A stretch of DNA of 64,000 nt from contig NZ_CP031396.1 in assembly GCF_003363755.1 (NCBI RefSeq), positions 6,232,501 to 6,296,500 of the forward strand. The letters run 5' to 3'. The notes beneath the pieces were generated by a model. That model did no database searches and was not told the origin of the DNA. It saw nothing but the letters and a program-made list of their open reading frames with translations. The position numbers were made by a program, and so were the translations under genes. This DNA is from Pseudomonas protegens (GTDB lineage: Bacteria; Pseudomonadota; Gammaproteobacteria; Pseudomonadales; Pseudomonadaceae). Shown here in pieces: positions 49,915 through 58,218 of this stretch; positions within the stretch are counted from its first letter, which is position 1, and the number at the start of each line of letters is the position of its first letter.

Positions 49915-51168
49915 ATGAGCCATTTGCTGATTCGCGCAACGGTATTTTCCTGCTTGAGCCTGCCACCCGTGGCCGGGCTCCAGGCCGCTGACTTCATCGA
50001 CGACAGCAGCCTCAAGCTGCAACTGCGCAACGTCTATTTCAACGAGAACTTCCGCGACGAACACGGCCTCAGCGCCAAGGCTGCGCGCACGGCCAAGAGC
50101 GAGCGCACCGAATGGGCTCAAGGCTTCCTGCTGGACTATCAGTCCGGATTCACCCCGGGCACCCTGGGGTTCGGGGTCGATGCCCTGGGGCTGCTGGGGG
50201 TCCGGCTCGATTCCGGCAAGGGCCGCAGTGGCACGGGGCTGCTGCCGGTGCACGACGACGGTCGCGCCGCGAGCGAATTTGCCAGTGCCGGCGCCACGGC
50301 CAAGGTGCGGCTGGCCAAGACCACCCTCAAGTACGGCACCTTGCTGCCCAAGACCCCGGTGCTGGTCTACAACGATGCCCGTCTGTTGCCGCAGACCTAT
50401 CAGGGCACCCAGCTCACCAGCACCGATATCGACGGCCTGAGCTTGACCGGCGGTTATCTGCAGCGCTTCAAACTGCGGGATTCCACCGACAGCGTAGGGC
50501 TGGTGCCCGACGGCTACAGCGGCGGCCAGTCCGGGGACTTCCGCTACGGCGGGGGCGAATACAAATGGAGCAAGACCCTGCGCCTGAGCTATTTCCATGG
50601 CGAGCTCGAGAACTTCTATCGGCAGGACTTTGTCGGCCTGCAACATGACCTGACGCTGGGGCAGGGGACCTTGACCAGCGATCTGCGCTACTTCCGCAGC
50701 GCCGATTCAGGCGCGGCCTTTGACGGCAAGATCGCCAACCGCATGTTCAGCGGCCAGTTGACCTACGCGATTGCCGGGCATTCCCTTGGCGGCGGCTATC
50801 AGCGCCTGAGTGGCGATGCCGGCTTGCCGTATATCAGCGGCGCCACGGTCTACTCCTTCAGTAACGCCGGCATCGGCAAGTTCATCGAAGAGGGCGAGAA
50901 GACCTGGATGCTCAGCTATGGCTACAACTTCGCCAGCCTGGGTGTCCCCGGCCTGACCTTCAGCTCGCGCTACCTGAGCGGCAACGACGGTAAGTCCGGG
51001 ACCCGGGTCGACGAGTGGGAGCGAGACGCCGAACTGGCGTATGTACTCCAGCAAGGCTCGCTCAAGGGGCTGGGGGTGAAGCTGCGCAACTACGTGTATC
51101 GCTCCGACTACTCCCGTGGACGCGACAGCAACCGCCTCTACATCACTTACGACATCGCCCTCTGGTAG
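49915..51168 (+). CDS. OprD-family outer-membrane porin
   Basis: A 417-residue porin. The signal peptide ends near LQAADFIDDSS, and the mature start DSSLKLQLRNVYFNENFRDE is typical of the OprD superfamily. Eighteen-strand barrel repeats follow, and the end is ITYDIALW with a terminal aromatic residue. Family members are substrate-specific channels for amino acids (OccD) or aromatic and carboxylic acids (OccK). The ATG at 49915 has GAGAAG upstream. Its position after the CitMHS gene suggests it is the outer-membrane entry for the same carboxylate. Confidence 0.9.
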   Translation: MSHLLIRATVFSCLSLPPVAGLQAADFIDDSSLKLQLRNVYFNENFRDEHGLSAKAARTAKSERTEWAQGFLLDYQSGFTPGTLGFGVDALGLLGVRLDSGKGRSGTGLLPVHDDGRAASEFASAGATAKVRLAKTTLKYGTLLPKTPVLVYNDARLLPQTYQGTQLTSTDIDGLSLTGGYLQRFKLRDSTDSVGLVPDGYSGGQSGDFRYGGGEYKWSKTLRLSYFHGELENFYRQDFVGLQHDLTLGQGTLTSDLRYFRSADSGAAFDGKIANRMFSGQLTYAIAGHSLGGGYQRLSGDAGLPYISGATVYSFSNAGIGKFIEEGEKTWMLSYGYNFASLGVPGLTFSSRYLSGNDGKSGTRVDEWERDAELAYVLQQGSLKGLGVKLRNYVYRSDYSRGRDSNRLYITYDIALW

Positions 51169-51173
51169 CGCAT

Positions 51174-52184
51174 CTACAACGGCGTGAAGCGCCCATCCCA
51201 CTGCGGGTCCAGGCGCTGGATGCGTGCGGCCAGCGGCGGGTGGGTGGCGAACAGGCGTTCCAGGCGCAGTTTCACCCCCTGGTGGAAATACAGGTGGCTG
51301 TACTGGGCGGCGGCGAAGGCTCGCAGGCGTGAGCCGGCGCTGCTGCCGCCGATCTTTTTCAGGGCCCCGGCAATGCCCTGGGGGTTGCGGGTGAACTGCA
51401 CCGCCGAGGCATCGGCGAGAAACTCGCGCTGACGGCAGATGGCGGCCTTGATCAGGTTGCCCAGCAGGCTGCCCAGGGAGCCGAAGATGAGCAGGGCCAG
51501 GCCCAGCACGGCAAACACGATCTGCCAGAAGAAACGGTTGCGGTCGCTGCCCAGGTGCTGCTTTTCAGCCTGGCGCAGCACCGCGATGCCCGCCAGGCTG
51601 AACACCAGCAGACCGTGGATCACCGCCAGCAGCCGGGTGTTGAGGCGCATGTCACCGTTGTAAATGTGGCTGAACTCATGGGCGACCAAGCCCTGCAATT
51701 CGTCGCGGTCCAGATGGACGAGGGCACCGCGAGTGATTCCGAGCACCGCCTGCTCCGTGGTCAGCCCGGCGGCGAAGGCATTGATCGCGTCTTCCGGCAG
51801 TACATACACCGCCGGCAGGGTGGCGCCGGAGGCCAGGGCCATTTCCTCGACGATATTGAGAAGGCGCTGTTCTTCGCTGCCCCGCGGCGAGTCGTTGATC
51901 AGGCGTCCGCCCAGGTGCTCGGCGATCACCTTGCCGCCGGCCCGCAGGCGCCAGGTCTTGTACCAACTGCCCAGCACCACTATCAGCAGCATGAGCAGTG
52001 CTATGACCGCGACCACGGCCCAGTTCAGCACCTTGGGCTGGCCGTACTCCTGGCTCAGCTCGCGCCATAACAGGCCCAGCCCCAGGCTGCTGAGGCTGAC
52101 CAGGGTGGTCACCGCCAGGGTCATCAACAGCAGCAGTTTGAGGGTGTGGCGCCGGGCACGGGCCTGGTGTTGAAAGAACTTCAT
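51174..52184 (-). CDS. M48-family membrane zinc metalloprotease (HtpX/LemA-associated type)
   Basis: A 336-residue protease. Two N-terminal helices (LLLLMTLAVTTLVSLSSLGL and VVAVIALLMLLIVVLGSW) precede the HExxH site in QGLVAHEFSHIYNGDMRL. A further helix pair and the downstream Glu ligand region in AAICRQREFLADASAVQFTR follow. Such proteases act in membrane-protein quality control. The gene follows a LemA gene on the same strand, a very common pairing in bacteria. It is convergent with the OprD gene six bases away. Confidence 0.9.
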   Translation of the reverse strand: MKFFQHQARARRHTLKLLLLMTLAVTTLVSLSSLGLGLLWRELSQEYGQPKVLNWAVVAVIALLMLLIVVLGSWYKTWRLRAGGKVIAEHLGGRLINDSPRGSEEQRLLNIVEEMALASGATLPAVYVLPEDAINAFAAGLTTEQAVLGITRGALVHLDRDELQGLVAHEFSHIYNGDMRLNTRLLAVIHGLLVFSLAGIAVLRQAEKQHLGSDRNRFFWQIVFAVLGLALLIFGSLGSLLGNLIKAAICRQREFLADASAVQFTRNPQGIAGALKKIGGSSAGSRLRAFAAAQYSHLYFHQGVKLRLERLFATHPPLAARIQRLDPQWDGRFTPL

Positions 52185-52211
52185 GCAAGTTTCCGGGGGC
52201 AGGCGGCGGGG

Positions 52212-52811
52212 TTATTGGAACGACACTTTGCTGGCGTCCTGGATCTGCGCGCTGTCGGCGAATTGCAGCAGCGCGGCATCGGCGCGATGGCCGAACAGAC
52301 CGGCGAAAAACAGCGCCGGCACTTGCTGCTTGCACAGGTTGTAGTCGGTCACGGCGTCGTTGAAGGCCTGGCGCGCGTAGGCGACCTTGTTCTCGGTGCT
52401 GGTCAGTTCTTCGCTGAGCTGCGCCATGTTCTGCGAGGCCTTGAGTTCCGGGTAGGCCTCCAGGCTCAGGTGCAGGCGGTCGAGGACCTGGTCCAGGGCA
52501 CCCTGGTCCTGGCCCAGGCGGGCAATGCGCGCGCTGTCGCCGGGTTGCGCGGCGGCCGCTTGCAGGCTGTCCCGGGCGCTGTTGCGGGCCTCGGCCAGGG
52601 CGGTCAGGGTCTGGCGCTCGTGCTGCAGGTAGCCCTTGACGGTTTCCAGCAGGTTGGGGATCAGGTCGTAGCGGCGCTTGAGCTGCACTTCGATCTGGGC
52701 GAAGGCATTGCGCAGGCGATTGCGCCGGGTCGTCAGACGGTTGTAGAGACTGACCAGGTACAGCGCCAGAACGGCGAGCAGCACCAGGGCGACGATATCG
52801 GCGGTGGCCAT
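52212..52811 (-). CDS. LemA family protein
   Basis: A 199-residue protein with one N-terminal helix (IVALVLLAVLALYLVSLYN) followed by the LemA core. RNRLRNAFAQIEVQLKRRYD and LIPNLLETVKGYLQHERQTL are diagnostic. The rest is a long helical bundle with the conserved TENKVAYARQAFNDAVTDYN. LemA proteins are membrane-anchored and are thought to cooperate with M48 proteases. The partner gene is 27 bases downstream. Confidence 0.92.
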   Translation of the reverse strand: MATADIVALVLLAVLALYLVSLYNRLTTRRNRLRNAFAQIEVQLKRRYDLIPNLLETVKGYLQHERQTLTALAEARNSARDSLQAAAAQPGDSARIARLGQDQGALDQVLDRLHLSLEAYPELKASQNMAQLSEELTSTENKVAYARQAFNDAVTDYNLCKQQVPALFFAGLFGHRADAALLQFADSAQIQDASKVSFQ

Positions 52812-52916
52812 GGGATGTCCTTATCGGGGTGAGGCGTGGGGGCGGCCATGGTAACGGAAACGTCCCGGGCCGTGACAGCGCTTTGCTCAAGTAGCCAATC
52901 AGGGATTGCCCCGGGT

Positions 52917-52940
52917 CGGCAATTCTGCGAAAAAGCGCGC
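52917..52940. repeat. Direct repeat, copy 1 (24 bp)
   Basis: CGGCAATTCTGCGAAAAAGC followed by GCGC is identical to the sequence at 53872-53895. It lies 58 bases before the DUF4265 start. The pair brackets the DUF4265 and Imm10 genes. Confidence 0.75.
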
Positions 52941-52998
52941 GGCGCTCCGGCTTCAAGGTCGAGGGGGCGCCTTTCATTCGATGAACCAGGGACAGGCA

Positions 52999-53430
52999 AT
53001 GGACAAGATCATGCTCAGGTTGACGGTGGTCGACGATTACCCACCGGTTGCCAGCGAAGGGGTCTGGGCTGAGCAGCAGCCGGACGGCCTGTACCGGATC
53101 GCCAATCTTCCTTTCTATTCCCAGGACGTCTGTTATGACGACGAGGTGGCCGTCCAGGTCGAGGCCGATGGCCTGAAATGGTTCAGGCAGGTGGGGCGCA
53201 GCAGTGGCAACAGCACCTTGCGCGTGGTGTTCTTCAAGGCCGGCCGGGAGCTGATCCCGGAGGTGCTGGAGCGGATCAACGCCCTGGGTTGTCGCTGGGA
53301 GGGCATGAGCCAGGCCTTCTTCGCGGTCAACGTACCGGCCTCTGTGCCGTTGGACAGCGTGCTGGAGTACCTGCAGGCGTGCGTTGACCAGGATTGGCTG
53401 GATTATGAAAGCGGGCTGTTGCGCCAGTGA
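52999..53430 (+). CDS. DUF4265 protein
   Basis: A 143-residue cytoplasmic protein of the DUF4265 family. GVWAEQQPDGLYRIANLPFY followed by DVCYDDEVAVQVEADGLKWF is the diagnostic first half, and the second half has an alpha-beta domain beginning NSTLRVVFFKAGREL. DUF4265 genes are common in polymorphic-toxin immunity neighbourhoods. The next gene, 22 bases away, is an Imm10-like immunity gene, which supports that reading. No toxin gene is near. Confidence 0.85.
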   Translation: MDKIMLRLTVVDDYPPVASEGVWAEQQPDGLYRIANLPFYSQDVCYDDEVAVQVEADGLKWFRQVGRSSGNSTLRVVFFKAGRELIPEVLERINALGCRWEGMSQAFFAVNVPASVPLDSVLEYLQACVDQDWLDYESGLLRQ

Positions 53431-53452
53431 CCGCGCCAGGGAGCAAGGACCG

Positions 53453-53860
53453 ATGAACTTGAAATTTCATGCCAACACCTACAGTGCCTATACCGAGGAC
53501 GACGTGCAGATCCTGGGTTTTGCCGACGATGGGCAGCAGCCCGAGCACTACCTGCTGTTGCAGCGTGCCGAATGCTTCGACGAGCAGGATCGGCAACTGG
53601 GCATGGACACCTATTACGTCGAGCTGGGCGGGCAGGGCGTGGCCGGCTATGGCGGCATCGAGCAGCTGCAATTGGCCCCGGGGCGCTTGACCCTGCAGTT
53701 CTCCAGCACCCTGGACTGGTGCCGGGGCCTGCCCGGCCTGGACATCAGCTGGGACGCCGGGCTGGCCAGCGTCGAGGAAGTCCGGGCGGCGCTCGGCGAA
53801 ATACTGCTCGGCACCGACACGCGCATTCAGCTTCAGTCCGGGCCGGGGGCGCCGCAGTGA
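53453..53860 (+). CDS. Imm10-family immunity protein
   Basis: A 135-residue protein. LGFADDGQQPEHYLLLQRAE and QLGMDTYYVELGGQGVAGYG are the Imm10 hallmarks (immunity proteins of bacterial polymorphic toxin systems). AAGGA precedes the ATG at 53453. It lies 22 bases after the DUF4265 gene in a two-gene set that is bracketed by 24-bp direct repeats. The toxin it would neutralise is not in the window. Confidence 0.75.
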   Translation: MNLKFHANTYSAYTEDDVQILGFADDGQQPEHYLLLQRAECFDEQDRQLGMDTYYVELGGQGVAGYGGIEQLQLAPGRLTLQFSSTLDWCRGLPGLDISWDAGLASVEEVRAALGEILLGTDTRIQLQSGPGAPQ

Positions 53861-53871
53861 TTGCCAAGGCG

Positions 53872-53895
53872 CGGCAATTCTGCGAAAAAGCGCGC
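53872..53895. repeat. Direct repeat, copy 2 (24 bp)
   Basis: Identical to 52917-52940 and in the same orientation, 955 bases later. It lies 11 bases after the Imm10 stop and 41 bases before the FKBP start. Confidence 0.75.
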
Positions 53896-53936
53896 CGCGG
53901 TCCCGTGTCGGGGCAATGTTTGAACGGGAGTGAAGC

Positions 53937-54275
53937 ATGAGTGACCAATTACAGGTGATCGATATCCAGCTGGGCGACGGCAAGGCGGTGGTCAAGGGCG
54001 CTTTGATCACCACCCAGTACCGGGGCTTTCTGGAGGACGGCAGCAGCTTCGATTCCTCCTACGATCGCGGCAAGCCGTTCCAGTGCGTGATCGGCACCGG
54101 GCGGGTGATCAAGGGGTGGGACCAGGGCCTGATGGGCATGCAGGTGGGCGGCAAGCGCAAACTGCTGGTGCCGGCGCACCTGGGCTACGGCGAGCGCAGC
54201 ATGGGCGCGATCCCGCCCAACTCGAACCTGATCTTCGAGATCGAGTTGCTGGAAGTGCTGACCCGTGACGACTGA
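53937..54275 (+). CDS. FKBP-type peptidyl-prolyl cis-trans isomerase
   Basis: A 112-residue stand-alone FKBP domain. DGSSFDSSYDRGKPFQCVIG, GRVIKGWDQGLMGMQVGGKR and HLGYGERSMGAIPPNSNLIF are the conserved blocks around the active site. There is no signal peptide, so it acts in the cytoplasm as a folding helper. Its end overlaps the start of the Nudix gene by 11 bases. Confidence 0.93.
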   Translation: MSDQLQVIDIQLGDGKAVVKGALITTQYRGFLEDGSSFDSSYDRGKPFQCVIGTGRVIKGWDQGLMGMQVGGKRKLLVPAHLGYGERSMGAIPPNSNLIFEIELLEVLTRDD

Positions 54276-54723
54276 GGGGCCGGCGCACACCTCAGCCGCA
54301 CCCTCGACACCCGCCAACAAGGCGTGCCCGGTGCTGCTGCGCTACACCACCGAGCTTGAGGTCTTGGCCTTTCGCCATCCGCTGGCCGGCCTGCAACTGG
54401 TCAAGGGCACGGTGGAGACGGGAGAGTCGACGGCCGCTGCGGCGGTCCGCGAGCTGGCGGAAGAAGCGGGCGTCAAGGCCGAGGAAAGCCGTTTTCTCGG
54501 CCTCTGGCACTCGGGGTTTGCCGGCCAGGTGTGGGCTTTCCATGAGTGCCGGGTGCCGGCGCCGCTGCCCGAGAGCTGGACTCACTTCACCGCGGATGAC
54601 GGCGGCCATCACTTCGAGTTCTTCTGGCATGCCCTGGCCAGCCCGCCGTCGGCCCAATGGCACCCGCTGTTCCAGGCGGCCCTGGTGTTTTTGCGCGAGC
54701 GCCTGCTCGACGCCGACGCCTAG
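54265..54723 (+). CDS. Nudix hydrolase
   Basis: A 152-residue protein whose Nudix box, GTVETGESTAAAAVRELAEE followed by AGV, fits GX5EX7REUXEEXGU exactly. It hydrolyses a nucleoside-diphosphate-linked substrate; the target is not known. The GTG at 54265 overlaps the FKBP stop, so the two genes are probably translationally coupled. It ends 16 bases before the convergent diguanylate cyclase gene. Confidence 0.88.
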   Translation: MTTEGPAHTSAAPSTPANKACPVLLRYTTELEVLAFRHPLAGLQLVKGTVETGESTAAAAVRELAEEAGVKAEESRFLGLWHSGFAGQVWAFHECRVPAPLPESWTHFTADDGGHHFEFFWHALASPPSAQWHPLFQAALVFLRERLLDADA

Positions 54724-54739
54724 GTCGGGTTGGCGGGTA

Positions 54740-55762
54740 TCACTGCCCCAGGCGGTACTGGTTGTTGCCGCTGCGCTTGGCTTCGTACATCGCCAGGTCG
54801 GCGATGTGCAGCAACTGGTCCATGCGCCCGGCATGGTCGGGAAACACCGCCACCCCCAGGCTGCTGCCGATGCTGTGGCGCTGGCTGTCTACCTCCACCG
54901 GGGGCGATAGCTGGCTGAAGATCTTTTCGCCGATGCGCCGGGCTTCTTCCGTCAGGTCGAGCCCCGGGGACAGCCCCTCCAGAATCACCACGAATTCGTC
55001 GCCGCCGATCCGCGCCACGGTATCGCTGCTGCGCAGGATGCCTTGCAGGCGTTGGGCCGTGGCGCTCAGGACCCGGTCGCCGGCAGCGTGGCCGTACTGG
55101 TCGTTGATCGCCTTGAAACCGTTGAGGTCGACGAACACCAGGGCCACCCGGGTCTGATTGTGACGCGCCTGCTCCAGGGCCCGGGACAGGCGCTGTTCCA
55201 GCATCAGGCGATTGGGCAGGCCGGTCAGCGGATCGAAGTGGGCCAGTTGCTGCAACTGGCTGGTGGAGACTTTTTCATCGGTAATGTCCCGCACCACCCC
55301 CATCATCTTGATGGTGGTGTCGTGCACGTTCTTCACCACGTTGCCGGTTTCCCGCAGCCAGTGGATGCTGCCGTCGGGCCACACCACGCGGTACTCCTCA
55401 TCGTGGTTCTCGCCGGTTTCCAGGCAGCGCAACTCGCCGGCGCGGACCCGTTCGCGATCGTCCGGATGCACGCAGGAGCAGAACAGTTCGTAGGAGGGCA
55501 CCACTTCGCCGACCTTGAAGCCGAACATGCCGTAGATGGCTTCCGACCAGTACAGGCGCTGGGTGTCCACTTCCCAGTCCCAGGTGCCGATGCGTGCGAA
55601 GTACTGGCTGCGCTTGAAGCGCTCGGCATCGTCGGGCACGCCTTCGGCGAGTGTGCGATAGACGCGCAACTGGGCCTGGGCGCGGCGTTCGCGGCGCAAC
55701 AGCCACAACGCCAGCAGGGCCAGCAACAGGGACAGACACAGCAGGGGCCAGACAGCAATCAT
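54740..55762 (-). CDS. PAS-GGDEF diguanylate cyclase
   Basis: A 340-residue signalling protein. An N-terminal membrane helix (AVWPLLCLSLLLALLALWLL) precedes a PAS domain (ARIGTWDWEVDTQRLYWSEA, ending in EEYRVVWPDGSIHWLRETGN). The GGDEF domain follows (DPLTGLPNRLMLEQRLSRAL and VARIGGDEFVVILEGL). The active GGDEF motif is intact and there is no EAL domain, so it should make cyclic-di-GMP. The 159-base gap upstream to 55921 holds no recognised feature. Confidence 0.92.
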   Translation of the reverse strand: MIAVWPLLCLSLLLALLALWLLRRERRAQAQLRVYRTLAEGVPDDAERFKRSQYFARIGTWDWEVDTQRLYWSEAIYGMFGFKVGEVVPSYELFCSCVHPDDRERVRAGELRCLETGENHDEEYRVVWPDGSIHWLRETGNVVKNVHDTTIKMMGVVRDITDEKVSTSQLQQLAHFDPLTGLPNRLMLEQRLSRALEQARHNQTRVALVFVDLNGFKAINDQYGHAAGDRVLSATAQRLQGILRSSDTVARIGGDEFVVILEGLSPGLDLTEEARRIGEKIFSQLSPPVEVDSQRHSIGSSLGVAVFPDHAGRMDQLLHIADLAMYEAKRSGNNQYRLGQ

Positions 55763-55921
55763 CGGATTCTGGACAGCATGGAAGAGGGTGGTCCTGAGGG
55801 GTGGATAGCACTTGGCTATGTTAATTCATGGCGTGCTTCCCACAGGAGATTTTTATCGGCTGGCGAGCGGTTTTTCCACAATGTCGCCACGGGCTACGAA
55901 TGCCCGGGGCACAGTCACGCG

Positions 55922-56566
55922 TCACCGGTGGGCGCCGGCATTGCTCAGTTCCAGCACGGCGTAGCCCAGGCCCAGCAGAGCCACCAGTAGCAGCGCCAGG
56001 CTGGAAATGCCGGTCACCAGGCGTTTGTACTTCAGCGAGAAACCCTGACGCGCCACCAGGATGTAAGCCCCCAGCACGGCAAAATCCACCAGCATCCAGA
56101 CCAGCGTCAGCAGCAGCGCACTGTGCTGCAAGGAGCGGGTGACCTGGATGAACTGGGGGAAGAAGGAGGCAAAGAACACGATGTCCTTGGGGTTGCCGAT
56201 TCCCACCAGGAAACCGCTGGCCAGGCCCTGGCGGCCCTGGTCGGTGTGTGGCGCCGCTTCCGCGGGTGCCGGGCCAAACACCTCGCGCAGTCCTTGCACG
56301 CCCAGCCAGCCGATGAAGCAACAGCCCAGCAGACTGACCCAGCCGATCAGGCGCGGGTCCAGCGCCAGGCCGGTGGTCAGCATCAGCACCGCCAGCAGCG
56401 CCAGCAGCAGTGAGGCGGCGTTGGTGCCCAGGGCGGTCAACACGGCCTGGCGCGGCCCGGCGTTCATGCTGGTGTTGACGATCAGGGCCACCACGGGCCC
56501 CGGGGTGGCCACCAGCATCAGTACGCTGAGTGCGTAGGCCAATAATAACGACAGGTTCAGGTCCAC
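55922..56566 (-). CDS. LysE-family amino-acid exporter
   Basis: A 214-residue inner-membrane protein with about six helices. LLAYALSVLMLVATPGPVVA followed by LTALGTNAASLL at the N-terminus and GFLVGIGNPKDIVFFASFFP in the middle are typical of the LysE/RhtB superfamily that exports amino acids. The start is GTG 56566 with AAAGGCG upstream. A LysR gene is divergent from it and may regulate it. Confidence 0.9.
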   Translation of the reverse strand: MDLNLSLLLAYALSVLMLVATPGPVVALIVNTSMNAGPRQAVLTALGTNAASLLLALLAVLMLTTGLALDPRLIGWVSLLGCCFIGWLGVQGLREVFGPAPAEAAPHTDQGRQGLASGFLVGIGNPKDIVFFASFFPQFIQVTRSLQHSALLLTLVWMLVDFAVLGAYILVARQGFSLKYKRLVTGISSLALLLVALLGLGYAVLELSNAGAHR

Positions 56567-56680
56567 GAATAACGCCTTTCAAGTCATGTGAAAGGCCTCA
56601 GCTTGGCGGCTTTGAGCTGCATTGAAAAACGCAAAAAGCTATGACCTACTATGAGTTTTAATCATTATTGGTGCCTGTCG

Positions 56681-57649
56681 ATGGTCGAATCCCTGCCGCC
56701 GCTCTACGCGTTACGGGCCTTTGAAGTGGCCGCCCGTTCCAGCTCCTTTACCCGGGCCGCCGAGGAACTGTCCCTGACCCAAAGCGCCATCAGCCGGCAT
56801 ATCCGTACCCTGGAAAGTCAGTTCGGCTGTCGCCTGTTCGAGCGCCACGGCCCCAGGCTGGTGCTTACCGAAGCCGGACAGCGCCTGGCCCGGGAGCTCA
56901 AGGTGGGCTTTCGGATCATCGAGGATGCCTGCCTGCCGCTGCGGGCCAACACCGGCCAGTTGCGTCTCAAGGCGCCTTCGACCCTGACCATGCGCTGGCT
57001 GCTGCGGGTTCTGGAGGCTCTCAAGGGGCAACAGCCGGCACTGGCGGTGCAACTGGCCAGTGTCTGGATGGACTTCGACCATGTGGATTTTTACGCCGAG
57101 CCCTACGACTGCGCGATTCTCCTGGGCAACGGACACTTTGGCGCCGGGATCGAGGCCTGCAAGCTGTTCGATGAGTGGCTGATTCCCATCGGCCCACCCG
57201 AGCCCGCGGACGGACCGCCCTGGACCCTGGAACGGCTCAAGGACGCCGAGCTGATCCATCCTTCGGCGGACCGTCGCGACTGGCGCCGCTGGCTGCAGGC
57301 ACAAGCACCGCAGGACCGGGCGTTGCTGGAGCAGGTGCGGCTGGAGCGGGGCAATGTCTTCGACACCCTGGACCAGGCGATCTGCGCTGCCATGGCCGGG
57401 CACGGCCTGTCGATCGGCGACCTGCATCTGGTGGCGCAGGACATTCGCCTGGGGCGGATCAGCCTGCCGTTCCCCAGCGCGGTGGCCTCAGGGGACGGCT
57501 ATTACCTGGTGTGGCTGCGCGACAGTCCACGCCAGGAGCACATCGCCCGGTTGCGGGCGTTTCTATTGAGCCAGGTGCTGGATATCAGCGACCTCGAACT
57601 GGACTACCGGGTGCCGGGGGCGGTCACCGGCCGTCCTGAACTCAGTTGA
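56681..57649 (+). CDS. LysR-family regulator (GcvA-like)
   Basis: A 322-residue LysR protein of the GcvA type. PPLYALRAFEVAARSSSFTR followed by AAEELSLTQSAISRHIRTLE is the DNA-binding domain. The effector domain starts near LRLKAPSTLTMRWLLRVLEA. It is divergent from the LysE exporter gene. The ATG at 56681 gives the standard start; an ATG at 56651 would add ten residues without a ribosome site. Its stop overlaps the convergent DUF1543 gene by eight bases. Confidence 0.9.
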   Translation: MVESLPPLYALRAFEVAARSSSFTRAAEELSLTQSAISRHIRTLESQFGCRLFERHGPRLVLTEAGQRLARELKVGFRIIEDACLPLRANTGQLRLKAPSTLTMRWLLRVLEALKGQQPALAVQLASVWMDFDHVDFYAEPYDCAILLGNGHFGAGIEACKLFDEWLIPIGPPEPADGPPWTLERLKDAELIHPSADRRDWRRWLQAQAPQDRALLEQVRLERGNVFDTLDQAICAAMAGHGLSIGDLHLVAQDIRLGRISLPFPSAVASGDGYYLVWLRDSPRQEHIARLRAFLLSQVLDISDLELDYRVPGAVTGRPELS

Positions 57650-58136
57650 GGAGGATGTAGTCGTTGCGCTGCACGATGCCCCGGTGCGGGCCGGGCACCA
57701 GGTGCACATAACGGCCCTCCAGCAGGTCGATCGGCAGGCAGTCGTCCACGTCCAGCAAGGCATCGGTGTGGGATTTGTGCCAGTGGGCCAGCATCTGCCG
57801 TTTGCCTTTGGCCTTGGCTTCGGCCTTGTCCCGGGCCACCACCAGCAGGTAGCTGTGGGCCTCGCCAAAGGCCGCCGCTTCGTAACCGCCCAGGTTCAGG
57901 AAGTACAGGCGTGGTGCACCCGGCTGCGGTGCCAGGGGGCTGAGTTCGACCTTGTAGTCCTCGACCCCGTCGACCTGCATCCAGGCGTCGATGTGCAAGC
58001 CCGCCTGGCTGCCGAACCAGCCTTCGCGCAGTTGCGGGTAGGCGGCTTCGAGACGCTCGGCGACCACGAACTGGACATCGTGGACTTCAATTTTCGCTCT
58101 GGGGTGTTTTCCCCCCAGCATCACCACAAACAGCAT
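57642..58136 (-). CDS. DUF1543 domain-containing protein
   Basis: A 164-residue cytoplasmic protein. MLFVVMLGGKHPRAKIEVHD and LYFLNLGGYEAAAFGEAHSY are the two halves of the DUF1543 motif, and HWHKSHTDALLDVDDCLPID is the conserved end. The molecular role is unknown. AAGGAA lies before the ATG at 58136. It lies 82 bases from the end of the P450 gene on the same strand and may be in the same transcript. Confidence 0.85.
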   Translation of the reverse strand: MLFVVMLGGKHPRAKIEVHDVQFVVAERLEAAYPQLREGWFGSQAGLHIDAWMQVDGVEDYKVELSPLAPQPGAPRLYFLNLGGYEAAAFGEAHSYLLVVARDKAEAKAKGKRQMLAHWHKSHTDALLDVDDCLPIDLLEGRYVHLVPGPHRGIVQRNDYILLN

Positions 58137-58218
58137 TGTTGTTCCTTTTCCAGGATCGGTTTTGGCCGTGGGGCACCTTTTACCTCAAGCGCGCGGAGAC
58201 TGCCAAGGCGCTTGCCGG

